Part shown: piece by piece, positions 29,582 to 36,103 of the stretch | Position numbering within the stretch: position 1 is the first letter of the stretch | How the letters are laid out: the number at the start of each line of letters is the position of its first letter | Assembly: GCF_017347085.1 (NCBI RefSeq) | Contig: NZ_JADPSA010000003.1 | Location: forward strand, 1 to 36,103 | Direction of reading: 5' to 3' | Source of the DNA: Nesterenkonia sp. E16_10 | GTDB taxonomy: Bacteria; Actinomycetota; Actinomycetes; Actinomycetales; Micrococcaceae | DNA length: 36,103 nucleotides | Made by a program: the position numbers and the translations under genes | The notes under the pieces: model-generated | Database searches by the model: none | What the model was told of the DNA's origin: nothing | The model's input: the letters and a program-made list of their open reading frames with translations, nothing else

Positions 29582-30904
29582 TCAGCGTTCGGACATCACG
29601 ACATCCGCACCCAGGTCGCCGAGCTTGTCCATGAAGTGCTCGTAGCCGCGGTTGATGACCTCGATGCCGGTGACGGTGGAGGTGCCCTTCGCCGCCAGCG
29701 CCGCGATCAGGTGGGAGAAGCCGCCGCGCAGGTCTGGGACGTCGATCTCGGCGCCGTGGAGCTCGGCCGGTCCGGAGATCACCGCGGAGTGCAGGAAGTT
29801 GCGCTGCCCGAAGCGGCAGGGGCTCGAGCCCAGGCACTCGCGGTGCAGCTGGATCGAGGCGCCCATGCGCTGCAGCGCCTCGGTGAAGCCGAACCGGTTT
29901 TCATAGACGGTCTCATGCACGATCGAGACGCCGTGCGCCTGGGTCAGCGCGACCACCAGCGGCTGCTGCCAGTCGGTCATGAAGCCCGGGTGCACGTCGG
30001 TCTCGAGGACCAGCGGCTTCAAGGCATGCCCGGCGTGCCAGAAGCGGATGCCGTCGTCGTCGACGGCGAACTCGCCGCCGATCTTGCGGTAGGTGTTCAA
30101 GAACGCGGTGAGATCGCGCTGCGCGGCGCCCTTGACGTAGATGTCGCCCTGGGTGACCAGCGCGGCCGAGGCCCAGGAGGCGGTCTCGTTGCGGTCGGTG
30201 ATCGCCCGGTGGCGGTAGCCGGAGAGCCGGTCCACGCCTTCGATGCGGATGGTGCGGTCGGTGTAGACCGTGATGATCGCGCCCATCTGCTGCAGGATCG
30301 CGATCAGGTCGTGGATCTCGGGCTCCACCGCGGCGTTCTCCAGCTCGGTGATGCCCTCGGCGAGCACGGCGGTGAGCAGCACCTGCTCGGTGGCGCCCAC
30401 GGAGGGGTAGGGCAGGGTCAGCTTCGCGCCCTTGAGGCCGCGCGGCGCGGAGATATGGATCCCGGTGGGTGACTTGTCCACCACGGCGCCGAAGTTGCGC
30501 AGCACCTCGAGGTGGTAGTCGATCGGGCGGTCACCGATCCGGCAGCCGCCGAGGTCGGGGATGAACGCCTCCCCGTGCTGGTGCATCAGCGGGCCGCAGA
30601 ACAGGATCGGGATCCGGGAGTCCCCGGCATAGGCGTCGATCTCGGAGTGCGCCGCGCTGTAGGAGTCGCGCGGGTCCAGGGTCAGATCATTGGTGATCGG
30701 GTCGGCCTCGACCTTGACGCCGTGGATCTGGAGCAGGTTGGTGACGATCTCGACGTCTTTGATCGCCGGGACGTTGCGCAGCTGGGAGGGTTCGCTGCCC
30801 AGCAGGGCGGCCACCATGGCCTTCGGCACGAGGTTCTTCGCACCACGGACGTGGACGGATCCCTCGAGTGGCTTTCCACCCTGGACGGTGAGCAGCTTGG
30901 CCAT
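29582..30904 (-). CDS. murA: UDP-N-acetylglucosamine 1-carboxyvinyltransferase
   Basis: First committed step of peptidoglycan synthesis: adds enolpyruvate from PEP to UDP-GlcNAc. LTVQGGKPLEGSVHVRGAKNLVPKAMVAAL has the active-site Lys-Asn. The catalytic loop DLGGCRIGDRPIDYH keeps the Cys that fosfomycin attacks (the fosfomycin-insensitive form has Asp there). NETASWASAALVTQGDI and DLRGGFSHLIAALAAKGTSTV are conserved core segments. It has 440 residues from the ATG at 30904, which fits the family N-terminus; a further ATG at 30961 would add 19 residues. GAAGGGA lies 13 bases upstream of the chosen start, rather far. A hairpin sits further upstream. Confidence 0.95.
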   Translation of the reverse strand: MAKLLTVQGGKPLEGSVHVRGAKNLVPKAMVAALLGSEPSQLRNVPAIKDVEIVTNLLQIHGVKVEADPITNDLTLDPRDSYSAAHSEIDAYAGDSRIPILFCGPLMHQHGEAFIPDLGGCRIGDRPIDYHLEVLRNFGAVVDKSPTGIHISAPRGLKGAKLTLPYPSVGATEQVLLTAVLAEGITELENAAVEPEIHDLIAILQQMGAIITVYTDRTIRIEGVDRLSGYRHRAITDRNETASWASAALVTQGDIYVKGAAQRDLTAFLNTYRKIGGEFAVDDDGIRFWHAGHALKPLVLETDVHPGFMTDWQQPLVVALTQAHGVSIVHETVYENRFGFTEALQRMGASIQLHRECLGSSPCRFGQRNFLHSAVISGPAELHGAEIDVPDLRGGFSHLIAALAAKGTSTVTGIEVINRGYEHFMDKLGDLGADVVMSER

Positions 30905-30966
30905 TGGACTGGCGGTCCCTTCTTCGACAAACGTGGAATGTAGCTTTGCCACTGTAACCACATCTG

Positions 30967-30983
30967 CTGGGATCCCTTCCCAG
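30967..30983 (-). terminator. hairpin between leuD and murA
   Basis: CTGGGA (30967-30972) and TCCCAG (30978-30983) form a 6-bp stem with a 5-base loop in the 145-base gap between leuD and murA, 63 bases before the murA start. It may weaken read-through from leuCD or be part of the murA leader. No T-tract. Confidence 0.3.
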
Positions 30984-31049
30984 TTCCGCCGGCGGCGCAG
31001 GCAACAATTCGGTCAAGACCAGGCCGCCACCAGGTGGCATCGGGCGTGG

Positions 31050-31649
31050 TCAGACCTTTGCTGGCAGGGTTTTCGGCTTGAATCCGGGACGGTTCGCCTC
31101 GAACGCCTCGACGTGTGATTCCTCGCGCAGTGTGAGCGAGATATCGTCGAGCCCCTCCAGCAGCCGCCAGCGGGTGTAGTTGTCGATCTCGAAGCTGGTG
31201 TCCACCGATCCGCAGTGCACGGTGCGGTGGATCAGGTCCACGGTGACCTCGGTGCCGGGGTTGTTCTCCAGCTCCTTGAAGATCAGCTCGACGTCGGGCT
31301 GTGCGACCTTCGCGGCCAGCAGGCCCTGCTTTGCCGAGTTGCCGTAGAAGATGTCGGCGAAGCGCGAGGAGATCACGGCGCGGAAGCCGTAGTCCTTCAG
31401 CGCCCAGACGGCGTGCTCCCGGGAGGACCCGGTGCCGAAGTCCGATCCTGCCACCAGCACCGAGCCGTGCTTATAGGCCGGCTGGTTCAGCACGAAGTCC
31501 TGGTTCTTGCGCCAGGAGGAGAACAGCGCATCTTCGAAGCCGGTCTTGGTGATCCGCTTCAGGTAGACCGCGGGGATGATCTGGTCGGTGTCCACATTGG
31601 ACTGCCTCAGCGGGACGCCGACGCCGGTGTGCGTGGTGATGGGTTCCAT
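31050..31649 (-). CDS. leuD: 3-isopropylmalate dehydratase small subunit
   Basis: Small subunit of isopropylmalate isomerase in leucine synthesis; it pairs with Leu[25 protein letters not shown] is the N-terminal signature and [29 protein letters not shown] the aconitase swivel-domain motif with the active-site SSREH loop. [11 protein letters not shown] follows. It has 199 residues, normal. It lies 55 bases after leuC on the same strand, so both come from the leuC promoter under the divergent IclR-type regulator. Confidence 0.96.
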   Translation of the reverse strand: MEPITTHTGVGVPLRQSNVDTDQIIPAVYLKRITKTGFEDALFSSWRKNQDFVLNQPAYKHGSVLVAGSDFGTGSSREHAVWALKDYGFRAVISSRFADIFYGNSAKQGLLAAKVAQPDVELIFKELENNPGTEVTVDLIHRTVHCGSVDTSFEIDNYTRWRLLEGLDDISLTLREESHVEAFEANRPGFKPKTLPAKV

Positions 31650-31704
31650 GGTGACTTTCTGTCGCGGGCGGTGAACGCTGGCGGTGCGTGTGCGGTGCGC
31701 GAGC

Positions 31705-33138
31705 TCAGGCGGAGACGAGCAGGTCGGCAGGAGCGGAGAGGGTGCCGCGGATCGCGGTGGCGGCGGCCACCACCGGGGAGACCAGGTGAGTCCGGCCGCC
31801 CTTGCCCTGTCGGCCCTCGAAGTTGCGGTTCGAGGTGGAGGCGCAGCGCTCGCCTTCGGCCAGCTGATCCGGGTTCATGCCCAGACACATCGAGCAGCCG
31901 GCGAAGCGCCACTCGGCGCCGAACTCCTTGAACACCTTGTCCAGCCCCTCGGCCTCGGCCTGCAGCCGGACCTTCGCCGAGCCGGGGACCACGATCATCC
32001 GGATCTCCGGATCCTTCTCGCGGCCGGCCAGGATCTCCGCGGCGGCGCGCAGATCCTCCATCCGGGAGTTGGTGCAGGAGCCCAGGAAGACCGTGTCCAC
32101 CCGGATGTCCTTCATCAAGGTGCCCGGCTGAAGGTCCATGTAGGTGAGCGCGCGCTCGGCGGATTCGCGGGCGACGTCGTCGGTGAAGTCGGTAGGCGCC
32201 GGGACCGCGCCGTTGAGGCTCACGCCCTGGCCCGGGTTGGTGCCCCAGGTCACGAAGGGGTCCAGGGTGTCGGCGTCGAGGACCACCTCGGCGTCGAAGA
32301 CCGCGCCGTCGTCGGTGCGCAGCGAGTCCCAGTACTGCACCGCGGCGTCCCAGTCCTCGCCCTGCGGGGCGTGCGGGCGGCCCTTGATGAACTCATAGGT
32401 GGTCGCGTCCGGGGCGATCATCCCGGCTCGGGCGCCGGCCTCGATGGACATGTTGCAGATGGTCATCCGCGCGTCCATGGAGAGCTCCTCGATGGCGCTG
32501 CCGCGGTATTCCAGCACATAGCCCTGGCCGCCGCCGGTGCCGATCTCGGCGATCACCGCCAGGATGATGTCCTTGGAGCTGACTCCGGGGCGCAGTGAGC
32601 CGTTGACCGTGACCGCCATGGTCTTGAACGGTTTCAGCGGCAGGGTCTGGGTGGCCAGGACGTGTTCGACCTCGGAGGTGCCGATGCCCATGGCCAGGGC
32701 GCCGAAGGCCCCGTGGGTGGAGGTGTGGGAGTCCCCGCAGACCACGGTCATGCCGGGCTGGGTGAGTCCGAGCTGTGGTCCCACCACGTGGACGATCCCC
32801 TGGTCGGCGTCGCCCAGGGAGTGGATCCGCACGCCGAACTCCTCGGCGTTGGCGCGCAGCGTGTCCACCTGCTTGCGCGAGATCGGGTCCGCGATCGGCT
32901 TGTCGATCTCCAGCGTCGGGGTGTTGTGGTCCTCGGTGGCGATGGTCAGGTCCGGGCGGCGGACCGGTCGCCCGGCCAGGCGCAGACCCTCGAAGGCCTG
33001 CGGGCTGGTCACCTCATGGACCAGGTGAAGGTCGATGTAGAGCAGGTCCGGGGACCGCTGACCGTCGGACTCCTTGCCGGGGACGACGACGTGATCGCGC
33101 CAGACCTTCTCAGGCAGTGTGAGTGGCTTATTCGCCAT
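31705..33138 (-). CDS. leuC: 3-isopropylmalate dehydratase large subunit
   Basis: Large, Fe-S-containing subunit of isopropylmalate isomerase, which converts 2- to 3-isopropylmalate. [11 protein letters not shown] and [21 protein letters not shown] open the protein; [34 protein letters not shown] is the aconitase signature. The three cluster ligands are Cys in [14 protein letters not shown] and in [11 protein letters not shown]. It has 477 residues, standard length. AGGAGG lies 5 bases before the ATG. It diverges from an IclR-family regulator gene 118 bases away, the arrangement known for NdgR/LtbR control. Confidence 0.97.
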   Translation of the reverse strand: MANKPLTLPEKVWRDHVVVPGKESDGQRSPDLLYIDLHLVHEVTSPQAFEGLRLAGRPVRRPDLTIATEDHNTPTLEIDKPIADPISRKQVDTLRANAEEFGVRIHSLGDADQGIVHVVGPQLGLTQPGMTVVCGDSHTSTHGAFGALAMGIGTSEVEHVLATQTLPLKPFKTMAVTVNGSLRPGVSSKDIILAVIAEIGTGGGQGYVLEYRGSAIEELSMDARMTICNMSIEAGARAGMIAPDATTYEFIKGRPHAPQGEDWDAAVQYWDSLRTDDGAVFDAEVVLDADTLDPFVTWGTNPGQGVSLNGAVPAPTDFTDDVARESAERALTYMDLQPGTLMKDIRVDTVFLGSCTNSRMEDLRAAAEILAGREKDPEIRMIVVPGSAKVRLQAEAEGLDKVFKEFGAEWRFAGCSMCLGMNPDQLAEGERCASTSNRNFEGRQGKGGRTHLVSPVVAAATAIRGTLSAPADLLVSA

Positions 33139-33190
33139 GGGATCCTCCTGGTGGACTCACTCTCTACAGAAGCACCATTGGGCGGTGGCT

Positions 33191-33196
33191 TCTATA
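33191..33196 (-). promoter_or_regulatory. -10 element of leuCD
   Basis: On the minus strand TATAGA lies 52 bases before the leuC start, leaving a leader with an AGGAGG site. The region 17-20 bases upstream coincides with the operator-like dyad at 33211-33225. Confidence 0.4.
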
Positions 33197-33210
33197 CCGC
33201 CGGGCGCAGG

Positions 33211-33225
33211 TCTCATTATCTGAGA
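33211..33225. promoter_or_regulatory. candidate operator for the IclR-type leucine regulator
   Basis: TCTCA (33211-33215) and TGAGA (33221-33225) form a perfect dyad with a 5-base AT-rich centre, in the 118-base gap between leuC and the regulator gene. It would cover the -35 region of both divergent promoters, fitting repression of leuCD with autoregulation, as known for NdgR/LtbR. The match to a published consensus was not checked. Confidence 0.5.
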
Positions 33226-33244
33226 TCGCGGGGGCGATTGCCAG

Positions 33245-33250
33245 TATCAT
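33245..33250 (+). promoter_or_regulatory. -10 element of the IclR-type gene (leaderless geometry)
   Basis: TATCAT is followed by GGGCCC and the ATG at 33257. There is no Shine-Dalgarno sequence, so leaderless translation from this ATG is the simplest reading. Confidence 0.5.
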
Positions 33251-33256
33251 GGGCCC

Positions 33257-34174
33257 ATGCCCGCTTCGCCCTATTCTCCCCGGCCCGGTGAACAGTATTC
33301 GCCGCAGACCTCACGTTCCGCCGCAGGTGCAGGCGGTGGTCCGCGCCGGATGGTGGCGCAGAAGCTGCCCCCCGCCGACGCCGGAAGCCGATCAGGCCCC
33401 ACGCTGCCCCCGGACCCGCCGCGGCCGCTGCATTCGCCCTCCGGGATCGGGGTGGTGGACAAGTCGGTGATGATCATGGACGCCCTGGAGGCTGGACCGG
33501 CCTCGCTGGCCCAGCTGGTGGAGTGCACCGGTCTGGCCCGGCCCACCGTGCACCGGCTGGCCAGCGCCCTGGTGCACCACCGGTTCCTCAGCCGCGATGT
33601 GCGTGGACGCTACGTGATCGGGTCCCGGCTGGCCGAGCTGGCCTCGGCCGCCGGCGATGATCGGCTGGTCACCGCGGCCGGACCGATCCTGCTGCGGCTG
33701 CGCGACGCCACCGGGGAGAGCTCGCAGCTCTACCGCCGGCAGGGTGACGCCCGGGTCTGTGTGGCCTCCGCGGAGCGGCCGATCGGTCTGCGCGACTCGA
33801 TCCCGGTGGGCACCCAGCTCTCGATGAAGGCCGGCTCCGCCGCCCAGGTGCTGCTGGCCTGGGAGGACCACGAACGCCTGGTGGAGGGTCTGCAGGGCGC
33901 CCGGTTCACCCCCACGGTGCTGGCCGGGGTGCGACGGCGCGGCTGGGGCGAGTCCCTCGGTGAGCGGGAGGCCGGGGTCGCCTCGGTCTCAGCCCCGGTG
34001 CGCGGACCCTCGGGACGGGTGCTCGCAGCGGTCTCGATCTCCGGGCCGATCGAGCGGCTGACCCGTCAGCCGGGGCGGCAATACGCCGGCGTCGTGGTGC
34101 AGGCGGCGCATCAGCTCACCGAGCTGGTGCGCAAGAACCCCGACGCCGCGGAGCATGGTCTGGGCGAGCAGTAG
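33257..34174 (+). CDS. IclR-family regulator of leuCD (NdgR/LtbR-type)
   Basis: A 305-residue transcription factor. Residues about 65-125 are the winged helix-turn-helix (GIGVVDKSVMIMDALEAGPASL, LVECTGLARPTVHRLASALVHH). The effector domain has GESSQLYRRQGDARVCVASAERPIGLRDSIPVG, STA/MKAGSAAQVLLAW, and GVRRRGWGESLGEREAGVASVSAPVRGPSGRV, the segment typical of NdgR of Streptomyces and LtbR of Corynebacterium, which repress leuCD and act on amino-acid metabolism. Divergence from leuC supports this. The first 64 residues are a Pro/Ser/Gly-rich extension that NdgR lacks; the TANNNT motif 6 bases before the ATG suggests it is really made. An internal Met at residue 32 has no ribosome site. Confidence 0.9.
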   Translation: MPASPYSPRPGEQYSPQTSRSAAGAGGGPRRMVAQKLPPADAGSRSGPTLPPDPPRPLHSPSGIGVVDKSVMIMDALEAGPASLAQLVECTGLARPTVHRLASALVHHRFLSRDVRGRYVIGSRLAELASAAGDDRLVTAAGPILLRLRDATGESSQLYRRQGDARVCVASAERPIGLRDSIPVGTQLSMKAGSAAQVLLAWEDHERLVEGLQGARFTPTVLAGVRRRGWGESLGEREAGVASVSAPVRGPSGRVLAAVSISGPIERLTRQPGRQYAGVVVQAAHQLTELVRKNPDAAEHGLGEQ

Positions 34175-34224
34175 CCCAGGCACACCGACCTGGGCGCATT
34201 TCCCAGGAATCTCGATCCGACGCT

Positions 34225-34230
34225 TAGGAT
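34225..34230 (+). promoter_or_regulatory. -10 element of ugd (leaderless geometry)
   Basis: TAGGAT is followed by GAAGGGC and the GTG at 34238. The alternative ATG at 34229 lies in the motif itself, so this promoter would select the GTG. Confidence 0.5.
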
Positions 34231-34237
34231 GAAGGGC

Positions 34238-35569
34238 GTGATTGAGAATATTAGTGTCATCGGAACTGGCTACCTCGGCGCCACCCATGCGGCATGCATG
34301 GCAGAGCTGGGTTATAACGTCCTGGGTGTGGACATCGACCCGGAGAAGATCGATTCGCTCTCCCGCGGTGAACTGCCCTTCCACGAACCCGGCCTGCCGG
34401 AGCTCATCCGCAAGCATGTGGATTCGGGCCGGCTGCGCTTCACCACCGACCTCGAGGGGGTCGGTGCCTGGGCCGACGTGCACTTCATCGCCGTGGGCAC
34501 CCCGCAGCAGGCCGGCGGCACCGGCGCGGACATGACCTTCGTCAACGCCGCCACCCGCTCCCTGGCTCAGTCGATCAGCAAGGACGCCCTGATCGTGGGC
34601 AAGTCCACCGTCCCGGTGGGCACCGCCCGGCGCCTGGCCGCCCTGGTGGAGGAAGAGTCCGCCGAGGGTGTGCGCGTGACCCTGGCCTGGAACCCGGAGT
34701 TCCTGCGTGAGGGCTTCGCCGTGGAAGACACGCTGCGCCCCGATCGGCTGGTCGTGGGCACCGCCGACGCCGCCGACGAGGCCGTGCTGCGCGAGGTCTA
34801 CTCCGAGGCGCTCTCCCGGGAGACCCCCTGGATCAGCACCGACTTCGAGACCGCGGAGCTGGTCAAGGTCGCCGCGAACGCGTTCCTGGCCACCAAGATC
34901 TCCTTCATCAACGCCTTCGCCGAGGTCACCGAGGCCGTGGGCGGCAACATCACCACCCTGGCCGACGCGATCGGCCACGACACCCGGATCGGGCGCAAGT
35001 TCCTCAACGCCGGGGTCGGCTTCGGCGGCGGCTGCCTGCCCAAGGACATCCGCGCGCTGCAGACCCGGGTGGGCGAGCTCGGCCTGGACCACACCATGCG
35101 GTTCCTCGACGAGATGGACCAGATCAACCTGCGCCGCCGCGAGAAGGTGGTCACCCTGGCCGAGCAGATTCTGGACAACGAGCTTGCCGGCAAGCGGATC
35201 GCCGTGCTCGGCGTGGCGTTCAAGCCGCTCTCCGACGACGTCCGGGACTCCCCCGGGCTCGACGTGGCGGTCCGGCTGTTCAGCTCCGGCGCCGACGTCG
35301 CGGTCTATGACCCGGAGGGCAACCGCAATGCGGCCAAGCGCTTCCCGCGTCTGGGCTATGTGGACTCGCTCACCGAGGCGGTCACCGGCGCGGACCTGGT
35401 GGTGCTGACCACCGAGTGGAACGAGTTCAAGGCGCTGACTCCGGGGGACCTCGAGTCCCTGGTGGGGCAGAAGCAGTTCATCGACGCGCGCAACGTGCTG
35501 CGCGCCGAGGACTGGGAGACCGCCGGGTGGCGCTTCGCCCAGCTGGGCCGGTTCTTCCACCAGGCCTGA
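34238..35569 (+). CDS. ugd: UDP-glucose 6-dehydrogenase
   Basis: Oxidises UDP-glucose twice with NAD+ to UDP-glucuronate, the donor for teichuronic-type and other acidic polymers. ISVIGTGYLGATHAACMAELGYNVLGVDID is the NAD-binding fold; FIAVGTPQ, LAWNPEFLREGFAVEDTLRPDRLVVG, ELVKVAANAFLATKISFINAF and the catalytic GVGFGGGCLPKDIRAL (active-site Cys) are all in place, then the UDP-binding C-terminal domain IAVLGVAFKPLSDDVRDSP. From the GTG at 34238 it has 443 residues; an in-frame ATG at 34229 adds three. It is monocistronic, between the IclR-type gene and convergent thiL. With galU it provides UDP-GlcA for the local glycosyltransferases. Confidence 0.95.
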   Translation: MIENISVIGTGYLGATHAACMAELGYNVLGVDIDPEKIDSLSRGELPFHEPGLPELIRKHVDSGRLRFTTDLEGVGAWADVHFIAVGTPQQAGGTGADMTFVNAATRSLAQSISKDALIVGKSTVPVGTARRLAALVEEESAEGVRVTLAWNPEFLREGFAVEDTLRPDRLVVGTADAADEAVLREVYSEALSRETPWISTDFETAELVKVAANAFLATKISFINAFAEVTEAVGGNITTLADAIGHDTRIGRKFLNAGVGFGGGCLPKDIRALQTRVGELGLDHTMRFLDEMDQINLRRREKVVTLAEQILDNELAGKRIAVLGVAFKPLSDDVRDSPGLDVAVRLFSSGADVAVYDPEGNRNAAKRFPRLGYVDSLTEAVTGADLVVLTTEWNEFKALTPGDLESLVGQKQFIDARNVLRAEDWETAGWRFAQLGRFFHQA

Positions 35570-35583
35570 GCCGGGCACCGCCC

Positions 35584-35599
35584 GCAGGGTCAGCCCTGC
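35584..35599. terminator. hairpin between convergent ugd and thiL
   Basis: GCAGGG (35584-35589) and CCCTGC (35594-35599) pair around a 4-base loop, 15 bases after the ugd stop and covering the thiL stop. It could serve both directions; no T-tract. Confidence 0.4.
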
Positions 35600-36103
35600 A
35601 GCGAATCCCATCCCGTGTCATCGATGGCGCCCGTGAGGAGAACCTCGCGGGCGCCATCGGTGTCTGATCCCGCCTGATCGGTGCGCTCGAGGATCTCCCC
35701 GACCTTGATGAACCCCTCCGGCAGCCTCGCCTCGGCGCCGAAGCTGGCCAGCAGCTCGTAGTCCTCTCCCCCGGCGGTGACCCACCGCAGCGCCTCGGCC
35801 TGCGCCTGCGCCTCCGGAAGCCCCAGGGCTGCGGCCGCCGGGAGCAGCGCGGCGGCCTGTTCGGTGAGTGCGCCCTGATCCAGACGGACCCGCACGGACG
35901 AGGCGCGGGCGAGCCGTCCGGCGTCGCGCAGCAGACCGTCGGAGAGGTCCAGCCCGGCGGTGGCTCCGCGGCGCAGCGCCTGGGCGCCGGTGCGCAGCCG
36001 CGGGGCCGGGGCGATCTGGGCGTCGCGCAGCCGGGACAGCTCCGGCCCGGGGCACGGATGCCCGGCCTCGAGCAGCGCGAGTCCGGCTGCGGCCGCACCC
36101 AGT
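35590..36103 (-). CDS. thiL: thiamine-monophosphate kinase (5' end outside window)
   Basis: C-terminal half of ThiL, which phosphorylates thiamine monophosphate to thiamine diphosphate. Reading in from the right edge, the frame gives TAGLDLSDGLLRDAGRLARA (the family D-x-SDGL metal/ATP motif), then RVRLDQGAL, and WVTAGGEDYELLASF, the conserved GGEDYELL segment, ending in DDTGWDSLQG. The ATP loop and N-terminus lie beyond the window. ORF callers that demand a start inside the window would give a false GTG start at 35895. In related genomes thiL commonly lies beside DUF3515 and ddl; here it is separated from them by leuCD, the regulator and ugd. Confidence 0.9.
   Translation of the reverse strand, partial: LGAAAAGLALLEAGHPCPGPELSRLRDAQIAPAPRLRTGAQALRRGATAGLDLSDGLLRDAGRLARASSVRVRLDQGALTEQAAALLPAAAALGLPEAQAQAEALRWVTAGGEDYELLASFGAEARLPEGFIKVGEILERTDQAGSDTDGAREVLLTGAIDDTGWDSLQG

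Noticed and set aside
26703-30472. Very long plus-strand open frames (over 600 residues) opposite ddl, gpsA, plsC and murA
   Set aside because: They are antisense to confidently identified genes, have Gly/His/Arg-rich composition typical of GC-rich antisense frames, and show no domain.
33989-35611. 540-residue minus-strand frame opposite ugd
   Set aside because: Complement of the conserved ugd coding sequence with low-complexity composition.
35590-35895. Separate 101-residue gene at the right edge
   Set aside because: The frame continues upstream with the SDGL motif of ThiL; it is the C-terminal part of thiL cut by the window.

Overview
The window is high-GC DNA from an actinobacterium, most likely order Micrococcales and probably family Micrococcaceae (Arthrobacter/Nesterenkonia-like). 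Reasons: a class F-type sortase with a CHRD-like surface protein; an L32 typical of actinobacteria; a DUF3515 lipoprotein and DUF177-rpmF-rnc-mutM order; an NdgR/LtbR-type IclR regulator divergent from leuCD; many GTG starts; and many genes whose start codon lies 6-7 nt after a TANNNT -10 motif, as in leaderless transcripts. The family assignment is inference; no rRNA is present.

Layout. 1-2320: the 3' end of one CHRD-like surface protein, a lipobox-carrying sortase, and a complete second surface-protein copy; the two copies have almost identical C-terminal anchors. 2425-2862: an orphan ThsB-like TIR protein with atypical codon use. 2915-7582: a GT4 glycosyltransferase, tRNA-Gly(TCC) with its own terminator, and a large two-domain glycosyltransferase. 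7628-9927: a small accessory block (uridine-kinase-like P-loop kinase, HAD hydrolase, GNAT acetyltransferase, small membrane protein) that looks less GC-rich than its surroundings. 9983-13361: a tightly coupled LCP-GT4-GT2 operon, probably making or attaching a wall glycopolymer.

13461-18387: core housekeeping block on the minus strand: DUF177-rpmF-rnc-mutM-phosphotransferase, then galU and coaD. 18475-20795: an aminotransferase translationally coupled to a spermidine-synthase-like protein, whose 3' end overlaps rsmD tail to tail. 20758-25764: LCP-DAK2-recG-rsmD on the minus strand. 25817-33138: DUF3515 (plus), then ddl, gpsA, plsC-like, murA, leuD, leuC (minus). 33257-35569: the leuCD regulator and UDP-glucose 6-dehydrogenase (plus). 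The right edge cuts thiL.

How the genes fit together: galU and ugd supply UDP-glucose and UDP-glucuronate; four glycosyltransferase proteins and two LCP ligases could use them for a secondary wall polymer; murA and ddl serve peptidoglycan; gpsA and the PlsC-like enzyme serve phospholipid synthesis. The least expected items are the sortase/surface-protein sandwich (the sortase lacks an obvious catalytic Arg), the orphan TIR gene, a 16-bp tandem repeat between the DUF177 gene and rpmF, and the consistent leaderless-start geometry at seven or more genes. I see no CRISPR array, insertion sequence, rRNA or phage. No gene-free stretch exceeds about 300 bases; the longest are 89-370, 1163-1390 and 2210-2424.
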